In this document: one piece after another, positions 25,338-32,744 of the stretch
How the letters are laid out: each line of letters starts with the position of its first letter
Position numbering within the stretch: the first letter of the stretch is position 1
NCBI RefSeq assembly: GCF_003732545.1
Contig: NZ_AYKF01000082.1
Location: forward strand, 1 to 34,971
DNA: 34,971 nt
Reading direction: 5' to 3'
Origin: Salinisphaera orenii subsp. halophila YIM 95161
Lineage (GTDB): Bacteria; Pseudomonadota; Gammaproteobacteria; Nevskiales; Salinisphaeraceae
The notes under the pieces: generated by a model
What the model was told of the DNA's origin: nothing
Database searches by the model: none
The model's input: only the letters and a program-made list of their open reading frames with translations
Position numbers and translations under genes: made by a program

Positions 25338-25499
25338 TTACGGCTTGCCCGTCGACACATGCGCGGGTGCTTCGAAGTAGTGCAGCACATCCAGCGTCAG
25401 GCCGTTGAGCCAGTCACGGCCGATGAAGCAGAACACCACGACGGCCGCCAGCGCCATGACCAGATCCCAGCGTATGCCGCTGACATCGAGTCGATTCAT
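25338..25499 (-). pseudogene. N-terminal part of the membrane protein, before the TAA
   Basis: ATG at 25499 is preceded by an excellent Shine-Dalgarno (AGGGGGTGA). It opens a 53-codon frame with a first membrane helix (LVMALAAVVVFCFIG, about residues 13-27) and ends APAHVSTGKP at a TAA. The same frame resumes directly with GEYRLFEVVSRWFPLVAMMLF and runs into the rest of the gene. Confidence 0.65.
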
Positions 25500-25793
25500 C
25501 GTCACCCCCTACACCTGTCGATCCGCCGCCCGCCCGGGCGACCTGTACATCGCTTTCCATGACCGTCATCGGCCCGAACCCGGTTTGGATTCACCTCGGC
25601 TCGACCGCCGTAGGCGTGATGGGGATGAAACCGGCATGCGCCGGCTCCCGCGCGCGCGTCATGTGACGTCGGGGGGGCGCCGATAAGCGCTGTATCATAC
25701 ACAACAGCCCGCGCCGACCTGGAGCCCTCGCAGGGGGCAAGCGATCCCGCCGCCCGAAACCGCGCAGTCGCGCCCGGCCCGAAGCGAATCGCG

Positions 25794-26174
25794 TCAACGC
25801 TTGCCGTCGCACGAGCGCCGGGCGCGGTAGACCAGCCACGCGTAGAGCACGACATTGACACCGATCACGGTCGCGCCGATGAACATCTGTGCCGATCGTG
25901 TAAGCCCGGCCGGGTAGATCAGCGCCATCAGATAATGATCGATGAAACCACCGCTATAACCCGCCTGCCCGGCCGCTCGCCTGAGCGCCTGCTCGAGCGG
26001 CGTCAACGGACAGAGGCGCCCCGAAAACGACACATACGCCGCCCAGCAGGCGGCCGGCACGTGCACGAAGGCCAGTCGCGGCCAGGCCAGAGCCAGCACG
26101 CCGCCACAGGCCACGAGCAGGATGAATGCCAGGTGGATAAGAAGCACCGCATCGGCGGTCAGCGCATACCACAT
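25794..26174 (-). CDS. DUF2784 family membrane protein
   Basis: The 126-residue protein has three or four membrane helices: ADAVLLIHLAFILLVACGGVLAL (8-30), then WAAYVSFSGRLCPLTPLEQALRR and IDHYLMALIYPAG, and a last helix near the C terminus. The CPLTPLE block after the second helix and the final YPAGL segment are typical of DUF2784, which has no assigned function. The start at 26174 encodes the usual MWYAL beginning. It is transcribed in the same direction as the lipoprotein gene upstream of it. Confidence 0.85.
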   Translation of the reverse strand: MWYALTADAVLLIHLAFILLVACGGVLALAWPRLAFVHVPAACWAAYVSFSGRLCPLTPLEQALRRAAGQAGYSGGFIDHYLMALIYPAGLTRSAQMFIGATVIGVNVVLYAWLVYRARRSCDGKR

Positions 26175-26336
26175 GCCCGCTCAGACCCCGGCACTCGGAC
26201 GGCGTCGCGACGAGCCTCGGCCGCATTCGCCCCGAGCCACACGGCCGATACGCCGGACGCAGCGCCGGCGGCCGGTCATGGACGAACCGTCACGCGTGGC
26301 GTGGGTTTCATCGGCACCCCCCGTGGCACCGACGCA

Positions 26337-26723
26337 TCACCGGGATGGCGCCGGCACCAGACGCCAGCCATCGGCGGTCTCGTTGAGCCGAAGGCGCCGG
26401 CTGACGACCTCCCGCTCGTCGCCGACGACCACGTCGTAGCGCACGTCCAGATCGTAGTCGCCGTGGTCGAGTTCGCGACTGTCCAGGATCTGGACATGTT
26501 CGACCTGCACGTCCGCCGGCTCCGGCGCGCCGAGCGACTCGATGAATGCGACACCGTCGGCACCGCCGAGCGTCTCGGCCATCGACCGCGCATGGACGAT
26601 GCCGCTGCGCAGCGAGTCCTCCACCAGCGGCTGCACATCGGCCGCTTCGGGCCCATCGGAGCAGCCGGCGAGTCCGGCCAGCACAAGCGTGATCGACAAG
26701 TATTTCAAAGCCGTTGTGCGCAT
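26337..26723 (-). CDS. Small lipoprotein of unknown function
   Basis: The 128-residue product has a lipoprotein signal peptide ending LAGLAGC (lipidated Cys at residue 21). The mature part is acidic, with VQILDSRELDHGDYDLDVRYDVVVGDE followed by RRLRLNETADGWRLVP, a pattern seen in small cystatin-like or NTF2-like periplasmic domains. I cannot name the family. The ATG at 26723 gives a normal signal peptide; a TTG at 26750 would add nine residues. It is likely anchored in the inner or outer membrane facing the periplasm. Confidence 0.75.
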   Translation of the reverse strand: MRTTALKYLSITLVLAGLAGCSDGPEAADVQPLVEDSLRSGIVHARSMAETLGGADGVAFIESLGAPEPADVQVEHVQILDSRELDHGDYDLDVRYDVVVGDEREVVSRRLRLNETADGWRLVPAPSR

Positions 26724-26998
26724 GGGGCGACCGGTGGCGAAATGATGCAAGAGCTATAGCGAACCAGCCGGTCGAAGACAAGCCGTGGCCGAAGCGGCCG
26801 AACAGTCGTATCGGCCCGGTCGCAGGCTGCCGCCGAGCCGCCCTGAAAGCCGGAGCGGTCACGACAGGCAGCCGCCGCGTCCACTCGGCCGAGCGGTCTT
26901 CGGCCCCCACCCGGGATGCCCGGCCCATCAGGCGCCGTCGGGCGCCGCCGAGGCTGCGGTGCACGTCGCCCAGTGCCGGGTCAATCGTCATGCGAGCG
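26724..26998. other. Intergenic stretch next to repeat copy 3
   Basis: I recognise no gene here. With repeat copy 3 it forms a 540-bp gap upstream of the lipoprotein gene. A minus-strand open frame beginning MTIDPALGDVHRSL near 26991 has no recognisable domain. Confidence 0.35.
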
Positions 26999-27260
26999 CG
27001 CTGAACACCGTCATGCGACGTGACGAGACGTAACGCACGCCGCGCAGCGACTTTCGCGACCGCGTGCGATCACACCGAATTGCCGCACGTCGTGAATGTC
27101 TCGGAGCCTTGGCCCTTCGGGTCGGGCTCCGTATGGACCGATGAGCATCGACGTCTGCGGCCTTTCACGTCCCGATCGTGGCGCGCCGGATCGGCGACTC
27201 GTGCCTTGCCTCACACGATATGCGATCGCCCAACGCGGCGTTCGCACGACGTGTCAGCGA
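26999..27260 (+). repeat. Dispersed intergenic repeat, copy 3
   Basis: This is a diverged 262-bp copy lacking about 45 bp near its left end compared with copy 2. Shared blocks include GC.CGCCGCGCAG, AATTGCCGCAC, CTTGGCCC, GATCGTGGCGCGCC, ACACGAT.TGCG and ACGCGGCGTTCGCA. Its own ends match each other (CGCTGAACACCGTCATGCGA on the left, reverse complement CGCTGACACGTCGTGCGA on the right). The right end stops three bases before the DUF1244 stop codon (27264-27266). Confidence 0.65.
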
Positions 27261-27263
27261 GCG

Positions 27264-27581
27264 CTAATTGCCGCCGCGCGTATCGGCGTGCATCGACTGC
27301 GTGGCCTCGAACCGCTGCTTCTGCTCGGGGCTGGCCTCGGCCTGGTGGCGCGTCTTCCACTCGTCGTAGGGCATGCCGTAGACGTGCTCGCGGGCCTCGT
27401 CGTAATCCATCGTCACGCCGCGCCGTTCCGCCTCGGCGCGGTACCACTTGGCCAGGCAGTTGCGGCAGAAACCGGCCAGGTTCATCAGGTCGATGTTCTG
27501 CACGTCCGTGCGCTGCTGCAGGTGCTTGATCAGGTCGCGAAACGCGGCCGCTTCGGCTTCGATGCGGGTCTGTTCATCCAT
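27264..27581 (-). CDS. DUF1244 family protein
   Basis: The 105-residue cytoplasmic protein carries the DUF1244 signature: LIKHLQQRTDVQNIDLMNLAGFCRNCLAKWY, with the CRNC pair, then GVTMDYDEAREHVYGMPYDEWK. The two Cys may bind a metal. The family is common in Alpha- and Gammaproteobacteria and has no known function. I chose the ATG at 27581 (MDEQTRIE) because it is the usual family start and GAGGA lies at the right distance; an ATG two codons earlier is also possible. It lies downstream of the DUF2252 gene on the same strand. Its stop codon abuts repeat copy 3. Confidence 0.9.
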   Translation of the reverse strand: MDEQTRIEAEAAAFRDLIKHLQQRTDVQNIDLMNLAGFCRNCLAKWYRAEAERRGVTMDYDEAREHVYGMPYDEWKTRHQAEASPEQKQRFEATQSMHADTRGGN

Positions 27582-27758
27582 GGGCATTGTCCTCGACGAA
27601 TCTCGCCAGCGCGCCGGCGGCGCGCCTGACGTATGGGTAAACGCAGATGGTCTCGCCCGGCGCGACGGCCATGCGCGCTCGACGATCGCAAGGGCGACCG
27701 CCCGACGACGGCGCGATACGGTCCGCTCGGGCCCTAGAGGTGCGGCCGGCGACACGTG

Positions 27759-27776
27759 CCTGGGCCGCCGCCCGGG
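27759..27776 (-). terminator. Hairpin after the DUF2252 gene
   Basis: CCTGGGC-CGCC-GCCCGGG gives a 7-bp stem, one pair being G-T, 12 bases downstream of the DUF2252 stop on the minus strand. There is no T-run. Confidence 0.35.
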
Positions 27777-27788
27777 CGAACCATCATC

Positions 27789-29282
27789 TCAACGGTGCAC
27801 GATATCGAGCTGCTTGAAGGCGCCGAGCGCATGGTCGGCACGGAACAGCCGATGGTCTCGGCGCACGCGTTCCGCGGCTTCGCCCGCGAACTCCACCATG
27901 TCTTCGACGAACAGCTCTGGCGGCCCGATGGCGTTCACGATGGCCGGCTCGATGTCGTAATCGATATTGCCGGACTCATCGGACAGCGCGTGCACGCGCG
28001 CGAGCATGCGCCCGCAGATGCCGGCGTAGTCCTTCCACTGGCCCTTGGACAGATCGTCCAGATCGATATCGTCGCGAAACGGGGCGCGCTCGCGCGACAT
28101 GTAGCTCAGGCCGTCGAACTCGATATGGCCGTAGAAGACGTCGCCGCGCACCAGCTGCACCGCCTGCGCGTGGCTGATGCGCTCGGCCCGCGAGTCCATC
28201 TCGTAGGCCGAGGGCGGCACCAGGCCCGACAGCGCCGAGCGCCGTGCCTGCTTGTATTCGATGATCAGATCGTCGCTGCCGTCACGCTGCGGACCCTCGA
28301 TAAGCACGTAGTAGCGGTTGAGTCCGAGCGACGCCGTGCCCTGGCCCTGACGTATCGCCACGTCCTTGACGCGCATGCGATCGGCGCGTGCCGGCACCTC
28401 GATATCGTTCTCGCTGACCAGCCGGTCCGTGATCTTTTGAAACTCGTCCCGGCGCGAGGAGATCGGCACCAGCTCCTCGTTGGATTGAAAGCCGGTGCCG
28501 GTCTCGTTGAGGTAGTCGTCCGTCAGCCACTCGGCGCGCTCCTCGTCGGCGTCCTCGATGAGCTTGCGGATGAGTTTCGGCGCGTTGTCGTAGCGCATTT
28601 CCTCGTCCTGCTCCGTGCCCTCGCGTGCCAGCCGCTGCATGGCCTCGACGTAGCCGCGCACGAAATGCCGCACGATCCTGACCTGGTGCTTACGCTTGAG
28701 TTCGCCTTCGGTCTCGGCGGCGATCATGAAGCCGACCGCGCCGCGCTTGATGTCCCAGGTGAAGGGCGCGTAGTAGGCCTCGTCGAAATCGTTGACCGAA
28801 AAGATCGGCACGTTGTTCACGTTGGGCATCACGCCGAAATTCTCGGGGTGCACATCGCCGAGCGTGAGCACCGTGGGCATCCAGGCATCGTCGCCGGCCA
28901 TGTCCCGGTAGAACAGCAGCGCCGTACCGCGAAAGAACGAGAACAGTGAATCCGACAGCTTGTCGAACTTGACCTCGGCCTCCTCGGACGACGCCGCGAT
29001 GCGCGTATCGTGATCCTCGCGCAGACACTGGCGCACGTGCAGGCGCCGGTCGTGGCCGGTCAGCACACGCGGTCGCAGCACGAACTCCCCGGCCGCAACC
29101 GCCTCGGCGAGCCGGCGGAAGGCATCGACGCGACTCGCGACCACCGGCCGCGCGTCCTCGTGGGACTCGCGCTCCAGCGCCGCCGCCAGCTCCGGCTTGC
29201 TCATGCGGGAACGGCCGGCGATCTCGCGCTCCTGGGCCCGCTCGTACAGGGCCTTGCGCGTTTCGCCCATCTCATCGGTCAT
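27789..29282 (-). CDS. DUF2252 protein with Rho_N-like N terminus
   Basis: This is a 497-residue protein of the DUF2252 family, a kinase-like fold. Its blocks include GDVHPENFG (142-150), NDFDEAYYAPFTWDIKR (164-180), TASLGLNRYYVLIEG and the late YAGICGRMLARVHALSDE. The HPEN and NDFD motifs resemble catalytic and metal-binding loops of aminoglycoside-phosphotransferase-type kinases, but no substrate is established. Residues 11-36 (ALYERAQEREIAGRSRMSKPELAAAL) look like a Rho N-terminal/SAP-type helical motif, which usually contacts nucleic acid. The ribosome binding site AAGGAAG supports the ATG at 29282. It is divergent from the GGDEF gene, with DUF1244 downstream. Confidence 0.87.
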   Translation of the reverse strand: MTDEMGETRKALYERAQEREIAGRSRMSKPELAAALERESHEDARPVVASRVDAFRRLAEAVAAGEFVLRPRVLTGHDRRLHVRQCLREDHDTRIAASSEEAEVKFDKLSDSLFSFFRGTALLFYRDMAGDDAWMPTVLTLGDVHPENFGVMPNVNNVPIFSVNDFDEAYYAPFTWDIKRGAVGFMIAAETEGELKRKHQVRIVRHFVRGYVEAMQRLAREGTEQDEEMRYDNAPKLIRKLIEDADEERAEWLTDDYLNETGTGFQSNEELVPISSRRDEFQKITDRLVSENDIEVPARADRMRVKDVAIRQGQGTASLGLNRYYVLIEGPQRDGSDDLIIEYKQARRSALSGLVPPSAYEMDSRAERISHAQAVQLVRGDVFYGHIEFDGLSYMSRERAPFRDDIDLDDLSKGQWKDYAGICGRMLARVHALSDESGNIDYDIEPAIVNAIGPPELFVEDMVEFAGEAAERVRRDHRLFRADHALGAFKQLDIVHR

Positions 29283-29722
29283 GTGATGCGCTTCCTTCGA
29301 GCCGGCGGATCGCTGCGCCGACGGTGTGCCATTCGTTCGACGGGCAGCATTGCACAACGTGAAACGGGCGTCAGCAAGGCTCCGAGAAGCAGTACGGCAC
29401 CGACACCACGCCCGCACCCCGGCCCGAGCCCGGCATCGCACGGGCCAACCCGTCGTGGGCGGCGCCGGCAGGTCTCGGCCTGCCGGTCCACGCCTGGATT
29501 CGCCGTGGCGTATTCCGCACGCCGGATCTCGTCCTTCGACCAGCCGGCATTAATGCCGGGCCGACGCACGCCGATAACATTCGGCACCGACAAGCGCTTC
29601 CCGCGACGGCACGCGCCCGACGACATTCGCATCCGTACCGCGTGCGCGTCGAGCAGCGGCCGGACCCCGGCGGCCGCAAGACATGCCGACCGCCCGACAC
29701 AGCGCGAGCCACGCCGAGGCCG
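29283..29722. other. Divergent intergenic region without a recognised gene
   Basis: This 440-bp gap separates the DUF2252 and GGDEF genes. A minus-strand frame around 29440-29560 encodes a protein-like segment (PGINAGWSKDEIRRAEYATA) but lacks a plausible start, so I leave it uncalled. A 16-base palindrome lies at 29544-29559. Confidence 0.35.
29544..29559. promoter_or_regulatory. Perfect 16-base palindrome
   Basis: CCGGCATTAATGCCGG is fully self-complementary with an A/T centre, midway between two divergent genes. It looks like an operator for a dimeric regulator. Confidence 0.4.
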
Positions 29723-30499
29723 ATGACCCCCGCGAGACGACAATCACCCATTGCTCCCCCCGACACCGCCGGCCGGCTGCGTCGTTTCGTGCGGCACGTC
29801 GGCGTCTGGCGCGGAGTCGCGGTATTCACCCTCGCCAACATCATCCTCGCGCTGACGATCACCGGCGTGGCGATGCGCCTCGCGGGGCTCGAGCACCGGC
29901 TGCTCGGCTACACCATCGCGCTGACCTGTTCGATCACGATCATGCCGCCGCTGATCGCCGGCCTGCTGGCGCTCATCCAGCGGCTGGACCGGGCGGAACG
30001 CGCCCTGCACCGGCTGGCCCGCACCGACGAGCTCACCGGCCTGCCCAACCGCCGCGCGCTGCTCCAGGCCGCGGCCCCCGCGCATTCCAGCGACGGTCCG
30101 ACGGCGCTGCTGTTCATCGATATCGATCATTTCAAGCGGGTCAACGATGCCCACGGCCACCAGACGGGTGACGAGATCCTGCAATACGTCAGCGCGGAGA
30201 TCGCGAACCGACTGCGCCACGGCGACCAGCTCTGTCGCTACGGCGGCGAGGAATTCGCGGCCCTCCTGCCCGCCACCGACGCAACGGCCGCCCATGACCT
30301 GGCCGAGCGTATACGCCGCCATCTGGCGCGGACGTCGATCGTTCTGGACAACGACGACCGGGTGAGCGTCACCCTGAGCATCGGCATCGCCACCACTCAT
30401 GATGTCGATACCGCCCGTATCCATCGGCTGATCGACCGGGCCGACCGCGCCGTCTATCGCGCCAAGCACGCCGGGCGCAACTGCACGCGGCAGGCCTGA
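29723..30499 (+). CDS. Membrane-bound GGDEF diguanylate cyclase
   Basis: The 258-residue protein has two membrane helices (about 32-52 and 61-83) and a short linker helix, then a GGDEF domain from about residue 95. Visible are the domain start DELTGLPNRRAL, DIDHFKRVNDAHGH, the active-site motif GGEEF and, five residues before it, RHGD, an RxxD product-inhibition site. It should make c-di-GMP from two GTP and be feedback-inhibited. There is no large sensor domain; the membrane part may sense or localise. The ATG at 29723 follows a GAGG ribosome binding site. It opposes the EAL enzyme at 9418. Confidence 0.92.
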   Translation: MTPARRQSPIAPPDTAGRLRRFVRHVGVWRGVAVFTLANIILALTITGVAMRLAGLEHRLLGYTIALTCSITIMPPLIAGLLALIQRLDRAERALHRLARTDELTGLPNRRALLQAAAPAHSSDGPTALLFIDIDHFKRVNDAHGHQTGDEILQYVSAEIANRLRHGDQLCRYGGEEFAALLPATDATAAHDLAERIRRHLARTSIVLDNDDRVSVTLSIGIATTHDVDTARIHRLIDRADRAVYRAKHAGRNCTRQA

Positions 30500-30653
30500 C
30501 CCGGCTGTGCGTCGTACAGTCACATTCCTTCACCACTCGAGCACCTGATTCGGCAACCGAAGAATAGCCGGCGGCCGGGTTCGACAAGGCGCCGATACGC
30601 GCGAATGCCGCCGATCCAGACACCAGCGCTACCGGTCATCGCGCGCCGTCAGT

Positions 30654-30680
30654 CCGGGGCCGCCCGGCGTTCGGCCCCGG
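30654..30680 (+). other. Perfect 9-bp hairpin upstream of the BCCT promoter
   Basis: CCGGGGCCG and CGGCCCCGG pair perfectly around a 9-base loop, 30 bases before the -35 element of the BCCT promoter. It may insulate the gene from upstream transcription. Confidence 0.45.
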
Positions 30681-30710
30681 CCGAGTCGACCGATCCGGCC
30701 GTCGGCTGTT

Positions 30711-30739
30711 TTGACACCACGCACCCGGCTGCCTAGGCT
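30711..30739 (+). promoter_or_regulatory. Sigma70 promoter of the BCCT gene
   Basis: A perfect -35 TTGACA (30711-30716) is followed after exactly 17 bases by TAGGCT (30734-30739), a weak -10. Start of transcription would be near 30747, leaving a leader of about 90 bases before the ATG. A perfect -35 with a poor -10 is a common feature of regulated promoters. Confidence 0.55.
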
Positions 30740-30838
30740 CTAGCCGACAGAAACCGCGATTACAGCATCCCGAGTGCACGCACTCGCGCACCGTTCGCTG
30801 TCGGCCGCGGCCATTTGTCCAGGGGAGGGCTTCATTCG

Positions 30839-32455
30839 ATGAACACGAACCAGCGAGTCGACGAACTCGAACAACGCTACGATTTCGACTACGAGATCGG
30901 CGAGGACAACATCCATCCGTTCGGGCTGGATCTGCACAATCCGGTCTTCATCTGGAGCGCGGTGCTCATCGTGGTCTTCGTCGTCGGCTCGATGATCTTC
31001 CCCGAGGCCTCGAAGTCCGGGCTGTCCAGCACCCGCGACTGGGTGATCAACAGCTTCGACTGGCTGTTCCTGCTCTCGGGCAACATCTTCGTGTTGTTCT
31101 GCCTGCTGCTGATCTGCCTGCCCTACGGCCGCGTTCGCCTGGGCGGTCAGGACGCCAAGCCCGAGTTCTCGCTCCTGTCGTGGTTCGCGATGCTGTTCGC
31201 CGCCGGCATGGGCATCGGGCTGATGTTCTGGAGCGTGGCCGAGCCGGTCGGGTACTTCACCGAATGGGCCGGCACGCCGTTGAACGTGGCCGGCGGCGAC
31301 CAGGCCTCCAAGACCGCCGCCATGGGCGCGGTGATGTATCACTGGGCGCTGCATCCGTGGGCGATCTACGGCGTGGTGGCGCTGTCGCTGGCGTTTTTCG
31401 CCTACAACAAGGATATGCCGCTGTCGATCCGCTCGACCTTCTATCCGCTGTTCGGCGATCGTGTCTGGGGCACGCTCGGCAACGTCATCGACACGATGGC
31501 CGTGCTCGCCACGATCTTCGGGCTGGCGACGTCGCTGGGCTTCGGCGCCCAGCAGGCCGCCGGCGGCATCGAATTCCTGTTCGGTGTGCCCGCCAACCTG
31601 CCGCTGGAAATCGGCATCATCGCCGGCGTGACCGCGGTCGCACTCGTCTCGGTCCTGCGCGGCATCGACGGTGGCGTGAAGCTGCTCAGCAACATCAACA
31701 TGGGCCTGGCCGGTCTGCTGCTGCTGTTCGTGATCATCGCCGGCTCGGTGTTCGCGTTCGCGGGCAACCTGCTGACCACTTTCGGCGGCTATGCCGAGTA
31801 CCTGCTGCCGCTGAGCAACCCAATCGGCCGCGACGACCAGAGCTTCTACCACTCCTGGACCATCTTCTACTGGGCCTGGTGGATCTCCTGGTCGCCGTTC
31901 GTGGGCATGTTCATCGCCCGCGTCTCACGCGGTCGAACCGTCCGTGAATTTCTCACCGCGGTGCTGATCGTGCCGATGGTCGTGACCGGCATCTGGATGA
32001 CGGCCTTCGGCGGCGCCGGGGTCGACCAGGCCCTCAACGGCGTCGGCTCGCTGGCCGGTGGCATTCAGGATTCGTCGCTCACGCTGTTCCGCATGCTCGA
32101 GAACATGCCGCTGACGAGCGTCACCTCGTTCCTGGCGATCGTGCTGGTGCTGGTGTTCTTCATCACCTCGTCGGACTCCGGCTCGCTGGTGATCGACACC
32201 ATCACCGCCGGCGGCAAGACCGAGGCGCCGGCCGCCCAGCGCGTGTTCTGGTGCGCCGCCGAGGGCTTCATCGCCGCAGCACTCCTGATGGTCGGCGGCG
32301 CCGACGCGCTGTCGGCGCTGCAGGCGGCCTCGGTCACGACCGGCCTGCCGTTCACCTTCGTGCTGTTGCTCATGTGCTATTCGCTGCTCAAGGGCATTCG
32401 GCACGAGTACGCGCTGCTCAAGCTGCAGGACCGGCAGGCGGCTGGCGTCACATAG
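30839..32455 (+). CDS. BCCT family compatible-solute transporter
   Basis: This is a 538-residue, 12-helix inner-membrane transporter of the betaine/choline/carnitine family. The first signature, GMGIGLMFWSVAEP, is at 123-136, where the Gly-rich unwound helix usually decides ion coupling. The aromatic box HSWTIFYWAWWISWSPFVGMFIARVSRG lies at about 338-365. The tail is short, lacking a long osmosensory C-terminal extension. It probably takes up glycine betaine, choline or a related osmolyte with Na+ or H+. The first Gly-Met-Gly-Ile-Gly resembles Na+-coupled members. The ribosome binding site GGGGAGGG (30822-30829) sets the start. A salt-stress role is expected. Confidence 0.94.
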   Translation: MNTNQRVDELEQRYDFDYEIGEDNIHPFGLDLHNPVFIWSAVLIVVFVVGSMIFPEASKSGLSSTRDWVINSFDWLFLLSGNIFVLFCLLLICLPYGRVRLGGQDAKPEFSLLSWFAMLFAAGMGIGLMFWSVAEPVGYFTEWAGTPLNVAGGDQASKTAAMGAVMYHWALHPWAIYGVVALSLAFFAYNKDMPLSIRSTFYPLFGDRVWGTLGNVIDTMAVLATIFGLATSLGFGAQQAAGGIEFLFGVPANLPLEIGIIAGVTAVALVSVLRGIDGGVKLLSNINMGLAGLLLLFVIIAGSVFAFAGNLLTTFGGYAEYLLPLSNPIGRDDQSFYHSWTIFYWAWWISWSPFVGMFIARVSRGRTVREFLTAVLIVPMVVTGIWMTAFGGAGVDQALNGVGSLAGGIQDSSLTLFRMLENMPLTSVTSFLAIVLVLVFFITSSDSGSLVIDTITAGGKTEAPAAQRVFWCAAEGFIAAALLMVGGADALSALQAASVTTGLPFTFVLLLMCYSLLKGIRHEYALLKLQDRQAAGVT

Positions 32456-32744
32456 ACGCGTCCCCGACCGCGGCGTCGCGGGGCAGGTGTAAAAGATGCC
32501 CCCGCCCCGGCCCTGCCGGCAGGAACCGGCTCGGGCCGCGAACGGCACTCATCATCCTGGCCGCCGGGTTCGATGATCGACTACGCTCGCTAGCGGATGC
32601 AGCCCGACCCGGGGGTTGGGGCGCGTACTGGCCGTACAGGCCGGGGCGATCGCCGCGACGTCGGCATCCGCCAGCCCGCACGAACGCCATACACCGAGCC
32701 GGGCCCGCGGCTAAGAAGCCGCCCCGGGCCACGAACCGGCCGTA
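32456..32744. other. Convergent intergenic region
   Basis: No gene is visible between the BCCT and metallopeptidase stops. It contains a 12-base palindrome, CCTGCCGGCAGG, and the hairpin at 32702-32730. Confidence 0.35.
32702..32730 (-). terminator. Hairpin after the zinc metallopeptidase gene
   Basis: GGCCCGCGGCT pairs with AGCCGCCCCGGGCC (three bulged bases) 14 bases downstream of the minus-strand stop codon. There is no T-run. Confidence 0.45.

Larger units (their letters stand above)
30500..30838. other. Intergenic region upstream of the BCCT gene
   Basis: I see no gene. It holds a 9-bp GC hairpin (30654-30680) and the promoter at 30711-30739, annotated separately. Confidence 0.4.

Noticed and set aside
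25691-25705. TGTATCATACA palindrome with a TATGAT -10-like hexamer, as promoter for the membrane protein gene
   Set aside because: No matching -35 at proper spacing, and almost 200 bases from the start codon; too weak to list.
29279-29743. Minus-strand frame with a protein-like segment (PGINAGWSKDEIRR)
   Set aside because: It has no start signal and overlaps the starts of the DUF2252 and GGDEF genes, so it is not convincing as a gene.
32561-32590. GGGTTCGATGATC, resembling a tRNA T-loop
   Set aside because: No acceptor, D or anticodon stems can be built around it.
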